From Discostella pseudostelligera (Eukaryota; Bacillariophyta; Thalassiosirophyceae; Thalassiosirales; Thalassiosiraceae), in the NCBI GenBank assembly GCA_036940085.1, contig JALLBK010000389.1:1-41369 (forward strand): DNA of 41,369 nucleotides, in the 5' to 3' direction. The notes beneath the pieces are model-generated. The model saw only the letters and a list, made by a program, of their open reading frames with translations. It made no database searches and was not told the origin of the DNA. The position numbers and the translations under genes were made by a program. Below, in pieces: positions 31,574 to 40,830 of the stretch. Each line of letters starts with the position of its first letter. The stretch's first letter is position 1.

Positions 31574-32010
31574 TGTATTTATTGATGGAGGCTCTCTCTA
31601 TGAATATGTCTACAACGACGACAACGCCAAAGCCTCCTAGTAATTATTCAACGAGGGAGAGTTCAATGCACCATGCGCCCAGAGAATTCTACTATTGATG
31701 GGGTGCCTCGGCCTCGGCTACGGACAAAGACTATCTCCTACGGAGCCGTCGTCGTCATGAACCATGCGCGCACAATTGCACCGTCGTTGCCGCCGTCGTC
31801 GCCGGCCAATCAATCTTGCAAGAGCGTTCGTAGCAGGAACAAGAACGGTGCTCAATGGATCGGATTATTGGGGCTTCTATCTACTTCTCCTTCCGTTCGA
31901 TGCCATGCTGTTTCTCACTTCAATATCAATATATCTCTTCTCTCTCGGCCTCGCACTCTTGTTTTTTGGTTCACCACGAGGAGTGGAGATGAGAACGAGA
32001 GAAAATTAAA

Positions 32011-32022
32011 TTTTGGCGCGCC
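32011..32022. promoter_or_regulatory. E2F-like element TTTTGGCGCGCC
   Basis: Matches the E2F consensus TTTSGCGC. It lies about 440 bp upstream of metalloprotease copy 2 and directly abuts a perfect hairpin. Confidence 0.45.
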
Positions 32023-32049
32023 CCTACATACACGGACTGTGTATGTAGG
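32023..32049. repeat. Perfect hairpin, 11-bp arms, 5-nt loop
   Basis: CCTACATACAC, loop GGACT, then GTGTATGTAGG. It could be a structured RNA element or a dyad binding site. No run of T follows. Confidence 0.8.
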
Positions 32050-33135
32050 ACACAGTATAAGACATTTTCAAACGAGAAATCTTGTTTTTTAGAAAGAAGA
32101 TTCCCTGCGTTGGATTTGGTACAAGACATTTTCGAACCACACTTTCGAATGCGGACACGACGACGGTGCTCGACAATGCATAGAGATTGCAGATAGTAGT
32201 AAGATGTGGAAATCAGCAACGATGATGACGAGAAGCGGTAGACAAGATGTGAGATAGGTGCTACAACACAGTATCGAGCCGATGCATGTCTTATGTCGTT
32301 TTGAAAGAATTACAAAACATAGTAGGGAGGGCGTGCTGGGGCCCATACTCTTGCCTCCTGCGTTGGTCAATCGACCAGGATGAGCGTCTACTGCGACACA
32401 ATTGCTTATTCGAGAGCACGAGAAATGAACCCAAATGAACTATGGATAGGCGGCGATAGCATTTCATTAGATAATTCGACCATGGCGTTGGCATCTATTG
32501 GCATGTTTGCCAACATTGGAACTACAATTTTGAGAGCGATATTATGAAACAACAATCAACAATCACAGTCGACAAACGACCAAACCATGTCGATCAATAG
32601 GGTGGCCGATGGCCGAGATATCTATGAGTCACAATGACAATAGCGACATTAACATTAATATCTCCTATCGCTTTGAAAGTTCCGAAATGGTGGGTTGTGA
32701 AGTAATATCCGCAATTCATCAGCTGCTAATAGTTCATAAGTCAATCATTCTCTTTGTTGTTATGTGCATGCCAAAGTGACACCTCTACTTTATCCACTCT
32801 TCACGTTACTCCATTACGGTTGAACAGTACTAAATAAATTGAGTTTGGTTACAGAAGGAGGCATCTATTATCTATTTCCGATGTCAATTGCCCAACTCAC
32901 ATCTTGTAATTTTTTGTACACATTTCCAAAGAAATCCTCTCTCTTTCGTTTGTTGGATAACAAAGGGACGATCTCCACATGAAGAGAAGCCAGACCGTAG
33001 TTCACTACCACGATAATTCATGCATCACATCAGACACCACACAGTCCTCTCTCCGATCAACCACTTCCATATCTACGATGACAAACGGCGACTCTGTCTC
33101 TGTGTCTCTATCACATTCAATATTCTTACAATATC

Positions 33136-33858
33136 TTAGTTCTCCAACACAAATCCATCCTTCACCGGGCTCGTACAAACCCCCGCACTCGTCGACAATG
33201 GCTTGCCACAATACACCGGCACGCCGTACTGACTAGTACGCAAATACGGCGCAATCTTCTCCACCACCTTCTCCACCTTCTTTTCCGCCACCGGCTCTCC
33301 ACTCGTATGTCCTGGCACAACGACACGCTCCCCGATCTTGGCATCGATGGGCACATCGACCAACTTGATGACACTCTTATCGCGATTGGTAGCACACAGT
33401 ATCATACCATGACTGGCAAATCCCGATAGTTTCTGTTTCTTGGCGTTGCACACCACTAATACCATGCGTTCATTGAGATCTTTTTCGTACATGTGCGAAC
33501 GTAGGGAGGAGGCGATTTGACGTGGACCATCCTTGGTGCCGATATTGATTTCGAAGCAGTAGAGTTTGGCATCTTTTTCGTGAGCCCAAACTTTGGTGAC
33601 TCGACCGACGCGAATGTCGAGGGAGGTGATGGGAGGTGGAGGGCTGGCGGCGGCGGCGGTGGTTGTTTTGGCAGAGGAGCTCTTGGAGAAGGGATTGGAG
33701 AAGCTGAATCGGCTGCTGGATCCGGAGCCAGACGACGAGACGGTGGAAGCCGGACTGTTTTGCTTTTGGGCCTGGATCTGCTTGACTGTGACACCGGCCT
33801 TCTTCGTATTGGCCGACGACGAGGCGTCGCCCTCCGACTTCTTCAAACTTAATTTCAT
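33136..33858 (-). CDS. EMAPII/Arc1p-type tRNA-binding domain protein
   Basis: Single exon of 240 residues starting MKLSLKKSEGD. An ATG 8 codons upstream exists, but the chosen start matches the similar MKF start of the PLC-like gene at 36392. Residues 1-75 are Ser/Ala/Lys-rich and disordered, containing FSFSNPFSKSS. From SLDIRVGRVTKVWAHEKDAKLY the protein is a tRNA-binding OB fold (MVLVVCNAKKQKLSGFASHG, ILCATNRD). It has the EMAPII-type C-terminal extension (IAPYLRT, then STSAGVCTSPVKDG). Relatives (Arc1p, AIMP1/p43, TyrRS C-domain) bind tRNA and hold aminoacyl-tRNA synthetases in complexes. Here it lacks any synthetase domain, so a free cofactor role in the cytosol is likely. Confidence 0.9.
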   Translation of the reverse strand: MKLSLKKSEGDASSSANTKKAGVTVKQIQAQKQNSPASTVSSSGSGSSSRFSFSNPFSKSSSAKTTTAAAASPPPPITSLDIRVGRVTKVWAHEKDAKLYCFEINIGTKDGPRQIASSLRSHMYEKDLNERMVLVVCNAKKQKLSGFASHGMILCATNRDKSVIKLVDVPIDAKIGERVVVPGHTSGEPVAEKKVEKVVEKIAPYLRTSQYGVPVYCGKPLSTSAGVCTSPVKDGFVLEN

Positions 33859-34748
33859 TGTGATGGTATCGTTGATGCACAATTGTATTAGATACTGTCT
33901 TTGGTGAAGCCGATGCTGCTGAGGCGGTGCATCGTCGATGGTGGCTTTAATAATTCCATTAATTCAAACTTCATGGAGAGACAACAAGAGACAAGACGAT
34001 GACACAAGAGAAATCTTCGTCATTGCGCGGCGAGAAAGCCGGGCGTAAATTTTTGGCCATCTCCGGAACTGAAGTTCGGCCCACCAAACCATATGGACGT
34101 ATCCGTATGTTGTACGTCCACCCTCGCATTACTTCCCGCCATATCACATTCTCCCGCCAAATTAATGCCACGTGGCAGGAGACTGGGCCAAGGTATTCCA
34201 CACAACAAACCTCACGACAATGCCCGCCGCCGCCGCCGCCGCCCCATACGGAGACCTTCCAGCAACACTCAGTCCATGAAAACACACCCACAGATAGCCA
34301 TTCACCCATACTTAAATATTATGGCAGGAGATTCTCAATATTCCGTCCAGTACTCGAGCGGCGCTCCTCCTACGCAGCTGGCAGTTTCACAGTGATATGC
34401 CAACGGCCGACGACGACGTATCTACTGGGGTAAAACATGGAGAGAGGGAGGAAATAGTGGCAGAATCAGCACTCGGAGGTAGATAAATGCCATTATTCAA
34501 CAATCATGCCGGCGGCATGGCAGGATTCGTTCTATTTCCCTGTCGGAGGTCTAGAGTCGGCGGTGGCGAATTTTTGATATGTATGTGTTATGCCTATGAC
34601 CACGAACCTGAACGATGTGTTTTGGGGGTCGAATGAAGAATGAGGGAGAGAGGGAGGTGTGGCGAGACAAGGATGAAATTCATATTTGATATTTATCTTC
34701 TGACTTCTGACCGATGCAACAATCTAATCGTACCCATGCAAACTAGGA
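33859..34748. other. Intergenic upstream of the tRNA-binding gene
   Basis: Contains two E2F-like boxes (34132-34161) and a CCGCCGCCGCCGCC run near 34225. No supported gene; open frames overlap low-complexity or GC-rich stretches. Confidence 0.5.
34132..34161 (-). promoter_or_regulatory. Two E2F-like boxes in gene orientation
   Basis: On the minus strand, TTTGGCGGGAGA (34161-34150) and GGCGGGAAG (34140-34132). They lie 274-303 bp upstream of the tRNA-binding protein start. Confidence 0.5.
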
Positions 34749-35520
34749 TCAGCAGTGCCTATCAGTCCCTGTACAATCTTTAGTGATGTAACAATCTACT
34801 CTTTCTCTCGTGCAATGAGAGTCTTGTGAGCATCTGTAGATCCACCAGTGCCATTTCCCGTGGATGCTGGTGTAGGAGGAGGAATGGGAGCGCTCGTCGT
34901 GGGAGACGATGTCGATGTTTCATAACCCATAAATGCCAAACAGTTTTTCCTACCAGCTTCGTCCACTTGGGTCTCGCAGCATGCATCAGTGTCACAAAAG
35001 CTTTGATAATCATGAAATTCATCGGTAGACGCAGCTTTATTTGGTCAATGTTGGAGTCAATGAAGTAACAATTCATGAGAGTATCCAGGAAATGGCTCAC
35101 TGTAAAGAGTCGATCAGGGTCGCTCATCGCCAAACTTTTCACAGTGGGTCTTGTACCCCTGGCACCAGCATGATCCAAACGTCCCTCCATCGACAATACA
35201 CTTGGGCAAATGGACAAACGTAATTAATCATACTACACTCCTGATATCCCGGAAGCTGTGTATAATCGACAACACCAGCCTTGAATTGTCCATTGTCTTC
35301 CATTCGCATCGGTAACTCCATTGCAGACGGCATCGATTTCCGAAGCGATTTCTGAAACGCATTCTACTCCACAGTCATAATGGATCGTGTACGAAATGGA
35401 TTCACATAACTTTAGTGTGCAACTTGTTCCACAAGTTCCGCCCTCATACCACGTAGTCGTAGTGTTTATTGTGATTTTTTGTTTTGAGGTTGCGTTATGC
35501 GTGACTCCAAGATCATGTCA
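34749..35520 (-). pseudogene. Broken Cys-rich secreted protein gene
   Basis: Reading the minus strand, coding-like pieces join in order. They are TTTTWYEGGTCGTSC, then CGVECVSEIASEIDAVC, GYQECSMINYVCPFAQ, CIVDGGTFGSCWCQGY, FCDTDACCETQVDEAGR, and a Pro/Ser/Thr-rich stalk ending in RVDCYITKDC. The Cys spacing suggests an extracellular disulphide-rich module. I do not recognise a named family. An intron is visible (GTGAGCC donor at 35100, AAATAAAG acceptor, exon restart at 35034). Lesions are frameshifts near 35290 and 35200 and a TGA at 35116-35114 (GDERP*STLY). The N-terminus and signal peptide are not resolved. Confidence 0.55.
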
Positions 35521-35873
35521 CAATATGATGGAGCACATTCAAGACGGCGCGATTTCTCGCCTTGGAGTAGTGGTACATACCCACATCTATCGGGATTCCT
35601 ATTGCTCCCAGCACTGCTTGATCCACGTCGCTTGTTCGGATTGTGTAGAGGAAAGATTTCCGCGGAACGACGTTAAGCAGCCGACGTCATCTTTTCATTG
35701 GCTACCTTCTCTCGACCATCCTCCGCGGTCAAATGCAGTTTGCCGTCCACAACATTGTCAGTAGTAGCGTAGTTGGTGCCGCTGCTTCTGGCAGTGTTAG
35801 TACTGACAGAAGATGGGGACCAAATCAAACATCGAGGGGTTGAACTGCAAATTTATTGTCGTCGATGGGTGTA

Positions 35874-35917
35874 GGAGCGAGGTAACTACCATGCAGGAGC
35901 GAGGTAACTACCATGCA
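35874..35917 (+). repeat. 22-bp unit duplicated in tandem
   Basis: GGAGCGAGGTAACTACCATG plus CA occurs twice back to back (35874-35895, 35896-35917). Probably a replication-slippage duplication. Confidence 0.9.
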
Positions 35918-36092
35918 GAGCTATGCATAGGTGGGCAGTGAAATCCAAAATCCAGGGGCGGACACAAAGAAGAAAGAATTGGCGCGAAAATTTCGTACTT
36001 CTTTCTCACATCGGATGCCAAAATGATTGTACTAATTCACACGTGGCCACTGTACGTACGAGGATGGGCCATTATTATTGGCGGCATTTATT

Positions 36093-36103
36093 TCTTCCCG
36101 CCC
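36093..36103 (-). promoter_or_regulatory. E2F-like element GGCGGGAAGAA
   Basis: Reads TTCTTCCCGCC on the plus strand. It lies about 290-300 bp upstream of the PLC-like copy 2 start codon, in opposite orientation to the gene. Confidence 0.45.
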
Positions 36104-36391
36104 GAATTCAAAATTTGGGAAGGGGTGCGCTGCTGCCAAAACCACAGCAAGAAGATTGAGGAGATTGATTGGCAGGCCCATGAATTGCATCATGATGACA
36201 CCATGTATGACCATGAGATGTGTGGTGCAAGCGATGCAGCAACCAGCAACAACCAGATTAGATAGCGGCCGCACTACGAAACACTGTCAAGCCACTCGTA
36301 CGAAAGTGCGAGGGCGTGAGTCATAGCAATCTGTCCAGTATCAACTACTCCATCTACCCACATTAATATAAATATCTATATCGAGCAAATA

Positions 36392-38052
36392 ATGAAGTTC
36401 AATTTCGGAAAGGGCGGCGGCGACGGCGGCACCACCACCGCGAAGAACAGCAGTGGCAGTGGTAGCAACAAGTCGCAGAGCAGTCCGGCGCCCGCTACTA
36501 CAGCATCACCATTAGCATCGATCGGGTCTAAATTCAGCTTCTCCAATCCTTTCTCCAAGAGCAGCGGCACCTCGAACAATGAACCCACCGCCACCGTGGC
36601 TCCATCTCCACCGCCATCGCCACCCAAGACGAAAAAGTCGAAGAAGAACGTTCCACCATCACCAGCAGTAGCAGCAGCGGTAGCAGCGGTTGCTCCAACG
36701 TCGCCACCCAGATCCAACAATAACAAGTGGACTATGAAAAAATTCAAAGCCAAGAAGCAGAATCAGGCGCCGCCAGTAGTCTATTATGATGATGATGATG
36801 AAGAAGATCAGCAGTACTACGAACAACAACAACAGCAACAAAGACGACGATCACGAAACAATAAGAGCAGATATTCCTCCTCCTCCAAACGATCCTCCTC
36901 CTCATCGTCATCATCATCATCATGTTGCAGCTGCTCCAACCTCCTCGGGATGACATGTTTCCTTCTCATTGGAACTGTAATTGGTGTACTCGTCTGGCGA
37001 TATGGACCATGGGCCAAAGATTCTGCCACCGTCGTATCACTCGATGCATCCACCACCTCCTGCCCCGATTGTTGCAATGGCCTGGAATCCAACTGTGATA
37101 TTCCAGTGAACGAACTTCTCTTTCCAATGGTACACAATGCTCATTCCAGTTATGACAATAACTTTGTTGCCGCGAATAATGCCAAACCATTCGAGGAGGC
37201 GTTGGTGGCAGGATATCGCGGTTTGCAGTTGAGCACTTGCGTCTGTGAAAGTCTGTTAAGCAAGGTGTTGTTGGAACGGGATGCCGATTGGGGATTGGGG
37301 GAGAGCAATGTAGGATTTTGTCATACTGCGTGTGGTGCTGGAGTGCGAGATCCCAAGGATGTGTTGTGAGTTTATCACTCCTCTTTCAGCATTTTAGTTA
37401 TTGTAGAGTTGTCCTGATGGGCAACTCCTTTTTGAGACCATTGACTTACATGCGGCCTCATAATATATCTATTGAATATGTACACAGGACGAGTTTGAGA
37501 ACATTCATCGAAGAGAATCCGCGCGAGGTACTCATCATTGAACTTGATATGAAAGATGGCAGCTCCACCGATCTACGTGCGGCACTTCAGTACTCTGGAC
37601 TGTTGGAGTATGTCTACTATCCTCAACAAGAGACAAATATCATCGAGGATTGGCCTACATTGGGAGAATTAATCTACAGTAACAAACGTATTATCTTATT
37701 CGGCGTCGGCGATGGTATGGCAAGTTGTCCGGCAAGCCAATGTCACGATGGCATACTGTACACAAATGATTACATTGTCCAAACGGCAACGGATGGATCG
37801 GACTTGACGAAATGCGAAGGCACAGTTACCGGAGATGTCATTGTTGGTTACTTTCAAATGAACAATTACAAGGAGAGCAGTAGTACTATTCCCACTCCGA
37901 GCAAGGCACGGGAGTTGAATTCGTACAGTGCATTGAAGGAGAGGTTGGAGTCTTGCAAGGGTAGCCGTCGGCCGAATCTATTATCCGTGGATTTTTGGGA
38001 TGAAGGAGAGGTATTGAAATTCGTTAAGGATGTGAATCTCGGCAAGCTTTGA
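36392..38052 (+). CDS. Membrane-anchored PLC-X-like phosphodiesterase, copy 2
   Basis: Two exons, 36392-37365 and 37488-38052 (1539 nt, 512 residues). The intron splits a Leu codon in DPKDVLTSLRTF. Residues 1-190 are a disordered, Ser/Pro/Gln-rich cytosolic tail with FSFSNPFSKSS and a Ser run. A Cys-rich helix follows (CFLLIGTVIGVLVWRYGPW), then the luminal Cys motif CPDCCNGLESNC and a PLC-X-like domain. Catalytic His positions are kept (FPMVHNAHSS, GFCHTAC). The acidic residue after the second strand is Ser (GYRGLQLSTC, against GYRGLMLDSC in copy 1), so activity may be altered. IEENPREVLIIELDMK, IILFGVGDGMASC and LLSVDFWDEGEV follow. It has one intron, where copy 1 has four. Confidence 0.87.
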
Positions 38053-38679
38053 GAGAGGGAGTAAGAGATGCATGACGCGGATTCGGATGAATGGTGTGGA
38101 ACGAGATAATTTCATTGGTTGTGTACAATACCCACAGAGAGAAGTTGATTGGATTGGGTTTTGCACGAGATTTGCCAGTATGAATGTGTAAAAGGAACGA
38201 CATCGATATCGGGTTATTGTTGTTTACTGCAGAATAGCTGAGATTGTAATCCGTTGTATATATAAAACATGAATATTGCAAGTATCATATGAATGCAATT
38301 ATTGCACACGGTCCAGCTACGAAACGACCACAACATCGTACTACAAGCTCCCTAGAGAGCGAGCAGAGTAGATGAGGAATTCGCTGCAGCATTGCATTGG
38401 GCAGTGAATGCTGGTCGACGACGACCTCCGTGGAGCGATGCCGCCGCTGGGACGACGGCGGCAAAAACGAAGTCGTTGTAGAACATGAATCGATGATGAC
38501 TCCGCCGCGCTTCTTGCCGCTGGAATGATTAAAGAAGCAGTACTACTACCTACAGTCGTTGTCGATATCAGTAGTAGATAGATACGGAGGCTGTCATGAT
38601 GTCAGTGCATGCCATGGTGTTTATTGTTTGTGTTGGCGTCACCTTGATTTGAATGTCAGAAACGAGGTTCTTAGGAGAC

Positions 38680-38828
38680 AGTACTTCTTCTACATACAGA
38701 CTGCTTGACGTAGCTCATAGGGAGGGTGCTAATTTCCAAATTTAAATTTGCAACCGAGAACTATCCATTCACAAAATTCAACGTCGGAAATAGTACTTAG
38801 TCTACCTACACACAGACTGCTTGACGTA
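38680..38828 (+). promoter_or_regulatory. Duplicated promoter block carrying TGACGT
   Basis: AGTACTT, then TCTAC, then ACAGACTGCTTGACGTA occurs at 38680-38712 and again at 38792-38828. TGACGT resembles the CO2/cAMP-responsive bZIP sites known from diatom plastid-protein promoters. Confidence 0.5.
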
Positions 38829-38853
38829 CTCCTAGCTTGATAAGGCGATCTTA

Positions 38854-38865
38854 TTTTGGCGGGAA
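38854..38865 (+). promoter_or_regulatory. E2F-like element TTTTGGCGGGAA
   Basis: The best E2F-like match in the window, 310 bp upstream of the start codon of the plastid-protein gene, in gene orientation. A TGACGT follows at 38872. Confidence 0.55.
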
Positions 38866-39163
38866 GAAGAGTGACGTGGCATCTTCCAGAACGAGCGCGC
38901 CAAAAAGTCCATCTGGCAATGACGCCGAGAACAAAATCACACTACGATACCATACGATATCGTACCAGCAAAAGATCCAGCATTGCCGCAGCAGACGCAG
39001 AAGGCAGAACACAAGAAGTGCTCAAGATTTCATTTTCACTTCCATCGACATCGACGGCGATCATCGATATAAAAATCATATCATCAGCCACCCAAGGCAG
39101 GCAGGGGCACCCTCATCTCATAATAATAGCATCTACGCATCTTATCCAACCCCCCCAAAAACC

Positions 39164-40705
39164 ATGAAGCTCTTGTTCTCCAGCTTCCTTTGCTACTACT
39201 ATCTCGCATCGTCGACATTGTCGAACTCGGACGGCAGCACTCATCGTCACTATGCCTGGGCATTTGCGCCGCCGTCGTCGTCGCAGCATCTGCATCGGCA
39301 GCAGCACCACCGCCTGTACCAACAACAGTATCAACAGCCACAACGACAATCTTCTCTCTCCATGATTGGTCTGCACGACCAACCAGCTACACCATCATCG
39401 TCATCATCCTCTCCAGAAAATGACGAACTACTTCGCAAGAAGAAAATGGCATCCCAGCAAGTTATGAAAGAGGTGGCTTTGGTTAAGGAATATTTGGCAT
39501 GGCTCATTAGTTCCAACAACAGTGATGTCATTGGCAGTGGTAACAGTGAGGGGGGGAGCCTAGGCGCTGCCACGTTTGGAGATATGATTGCCGCCGTTGC
39601 TTCTGGGAGTGGTGGCGACATGGTGGAATTATTGGGTGGGAGCAACGATGTCACTTCTACTTCTTCTTCTTCCACCTCATCTTCATCATCATCATCTTCT
39701 TCCAAATCACCCACGGAATATCTTCCCTCCTACCGATCCGACTTGGGAAACACCATTCTACTCTCGGGCACCACTGATCCAACCTTACTCCAATATCTCA
39801 ATAATAATTTCTTTGGTCAGAGTATCTTACCCAACTTCAGCTTTGATACTATCAAGGCAGTGGTATCAGATGTTGTGTCGGCAAAAAAGGGGGCGATTAG
39901 TAGGGAGGCACGATATGGTGGATTGTTGGATAAGTTGGTCATAGAACCATTGTCGTCGTCATCTTCGTCAGTATTGCCCACCCAGGAGGAAATGGGGGGA
40001 GCATCCTCGTGGATTGTGCAACTTTCATCATCATCACCATCGTTAGTGTCCATGATGACAGAGGTGGCACAACTTGCATCATCATCATCCACTTTGAAAA
40101 ATGTCATTGTCATGGTGGTTTCGGACAAGGATGATAATGATGATTCTCACGCGTCATCGGCTGCTGCTGTGCTCGAGGGATGGAATACCATTTTGGAAGC
40201 AAGTGGTGGTGATAATGGTTCCAACTTTAAAGCCACATTATTGTCCGTGGGGAAATTGTATGATGGTGGGAATGAGGGGGGATTTTATCATATTGGTCCA
40301 TTGGCAACCGGAACTACTGGAACCACTGCTGCCCTCTCCACGGCTTCTACTACTGCTACTCCTGCAACGACTCCATCCAAACAGCTATCGAGGAAGAAGG
40401 CCTATCAACTCCTTGCTCACGCATTGGCATTGGACAGTACCGCCCAACATGCCTATGTAGCATATGAATACTCCACTTCCGATGCTGCCATGATGGAGGC
40501 AATTGCTTCTCCCGTTGCCGAGGGAGACTTTGCTTTGCGTGATGAAGAGGAGAAGGAACTTGTCGATGAGTACAAGGATGTAAAGATGACATGCCGGATG
40601 ATTCAGGCTATGAGAGAAGTTGGTTTTACTCAGGTTATGGAATTGGATGTTTTGGTTGGGAAGGGAATTGAGGTATGTGACTTTACCGATGTGGTCTTTC
40701 TCTAG
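39164..40705 (+). CDS. Plastid-targeted protein of unknown function
   Basis: 513 residues from the ATG at 39164. The open frame extends upstream without an ATG that gives a better leader. The N-terminus is a signal peptide (MKLLFSSFLCYYYLASS) followed by HYAWAFAPPSSSQ. The A|FAP context with a Ser/His/Gln-rich transit-like stretch is the bipartite presequence of complex plastids (ASAFAP motif). The mature part alternates Ser runs with conserved-looking segments: MKEVALVKEYLAWLI, ISREARYGGLLDKLVIEPL, LKNVIVMVVSDKDD, ATLLSVGKLYDG and KAYQLLAHALALDST. The last resembles an NAD(P)-binding-type fold seen in some stramenopile plastid proteins, but I would not assign a function. No intron is seen. 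Confidence 0.8.
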   Translation: MKLLFSSFLCYYYLASSTLSNSDGSTHRHYAWAFAPPSSSQHLHRQQHHRLYQQQYQQPQRQSSLSMIGLHDQPATPSSSSSSPENDELLRKKKMASQQVMKEVALVKEYLAWLISSNNSDVIGSGNSEGGSLGAATFGDMIAAVASGSGGDMVELLGGSNDVTSTSSSSTSSSSSSSSSKSPTEYLPSYRSDLGNTILLSGTTDPTLLQYLNNNFFGQSILPNFSFDTIKAVVSDVVSAKKGAISREARYGGLLDKLVIEPLSSSSSSVLPTQEEMGGASSWIVQLSSSSPSLVSMMTEVAQLASSSSTLKNVIVMVVSDKDDNDDSHASSAAAVLEGWNTILEASGGDNGSNFKATLLSVGKLYDGGNEGGFYHIGPLATGTTGTTAALSTASTTATPATTPSKQLSRKKAYQLLAHALALDSTAQHAYVAYEYSTSDAAMMEAIASPVAEGDFALRDEEEKELVDEYKDVKMTCRMIQAMREVGFTQVMELDVLVGKGIEVCDFTDVVFL

Positions 40706-40830
40706 AGAGTGACTTGTCACTACTACTATTATTTTTGTTCCGTGTCTTCATTTATTGGCCTTCATCACTCAAAACCTACTTCCCTCGGTTCTAACCATCT
40801 CTCGTGTGTTATCTTTCTATTGTTCGGCGT

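Larger units (their letters stand above)
31574..33135. other. Intergenic region with hairpin and E2F-like box
   Basis: About 1.5 kb without a recognisable gene. It contains TTTTGGCGCGCC at 32011-32022 and an adjacent hairpin at 32023-32049. Open frames here are short and lack domains. Confidence 0.55.
35521..36391. other. Intergenic upstream of PLC-like copy 2
   Basis: Includes a 22-bp tandem duplication (35874-35917) and an E2F-like TTCTTCCCGCC at 36093-36103. There may also be the unresolved 5' part of the Cys-rich relic near 35520-35760. No intact gene is supported. Confidence 0.45.
38053..39163. other. Promoter region of the plastid-protein gene
   Basis: No gene recognised. It contains a repeated block with TGACGT (38680-38712 and 38792-38828), a third TGACGT at 38872-38877, TTTTGGCGGGAA at 38854-38865, and the 12-bp palindrome TACGATATCGTA at 38953-38964. 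Confidence 0.55.

Noticed and set aside
31673..32092. 139-codon plus-strand open frame
   Set aside because: No motif, and it overlaps the E2F-like box and hairpin. Likely upstream non-coding DNA.
33999..34433. 144-codon plus-strand open frame
   Set aside because: It runs through the upstream region of the tRNA-binding gene, including a (CCG)n run and the two E2F-like boxes. There is no domain.
36023..36265. 80-codon plus-strand open frame with a hydrophobic start
   Set aside because: It overlaps the E2F-like element and lacks any recognisable family. Weak evidence only.
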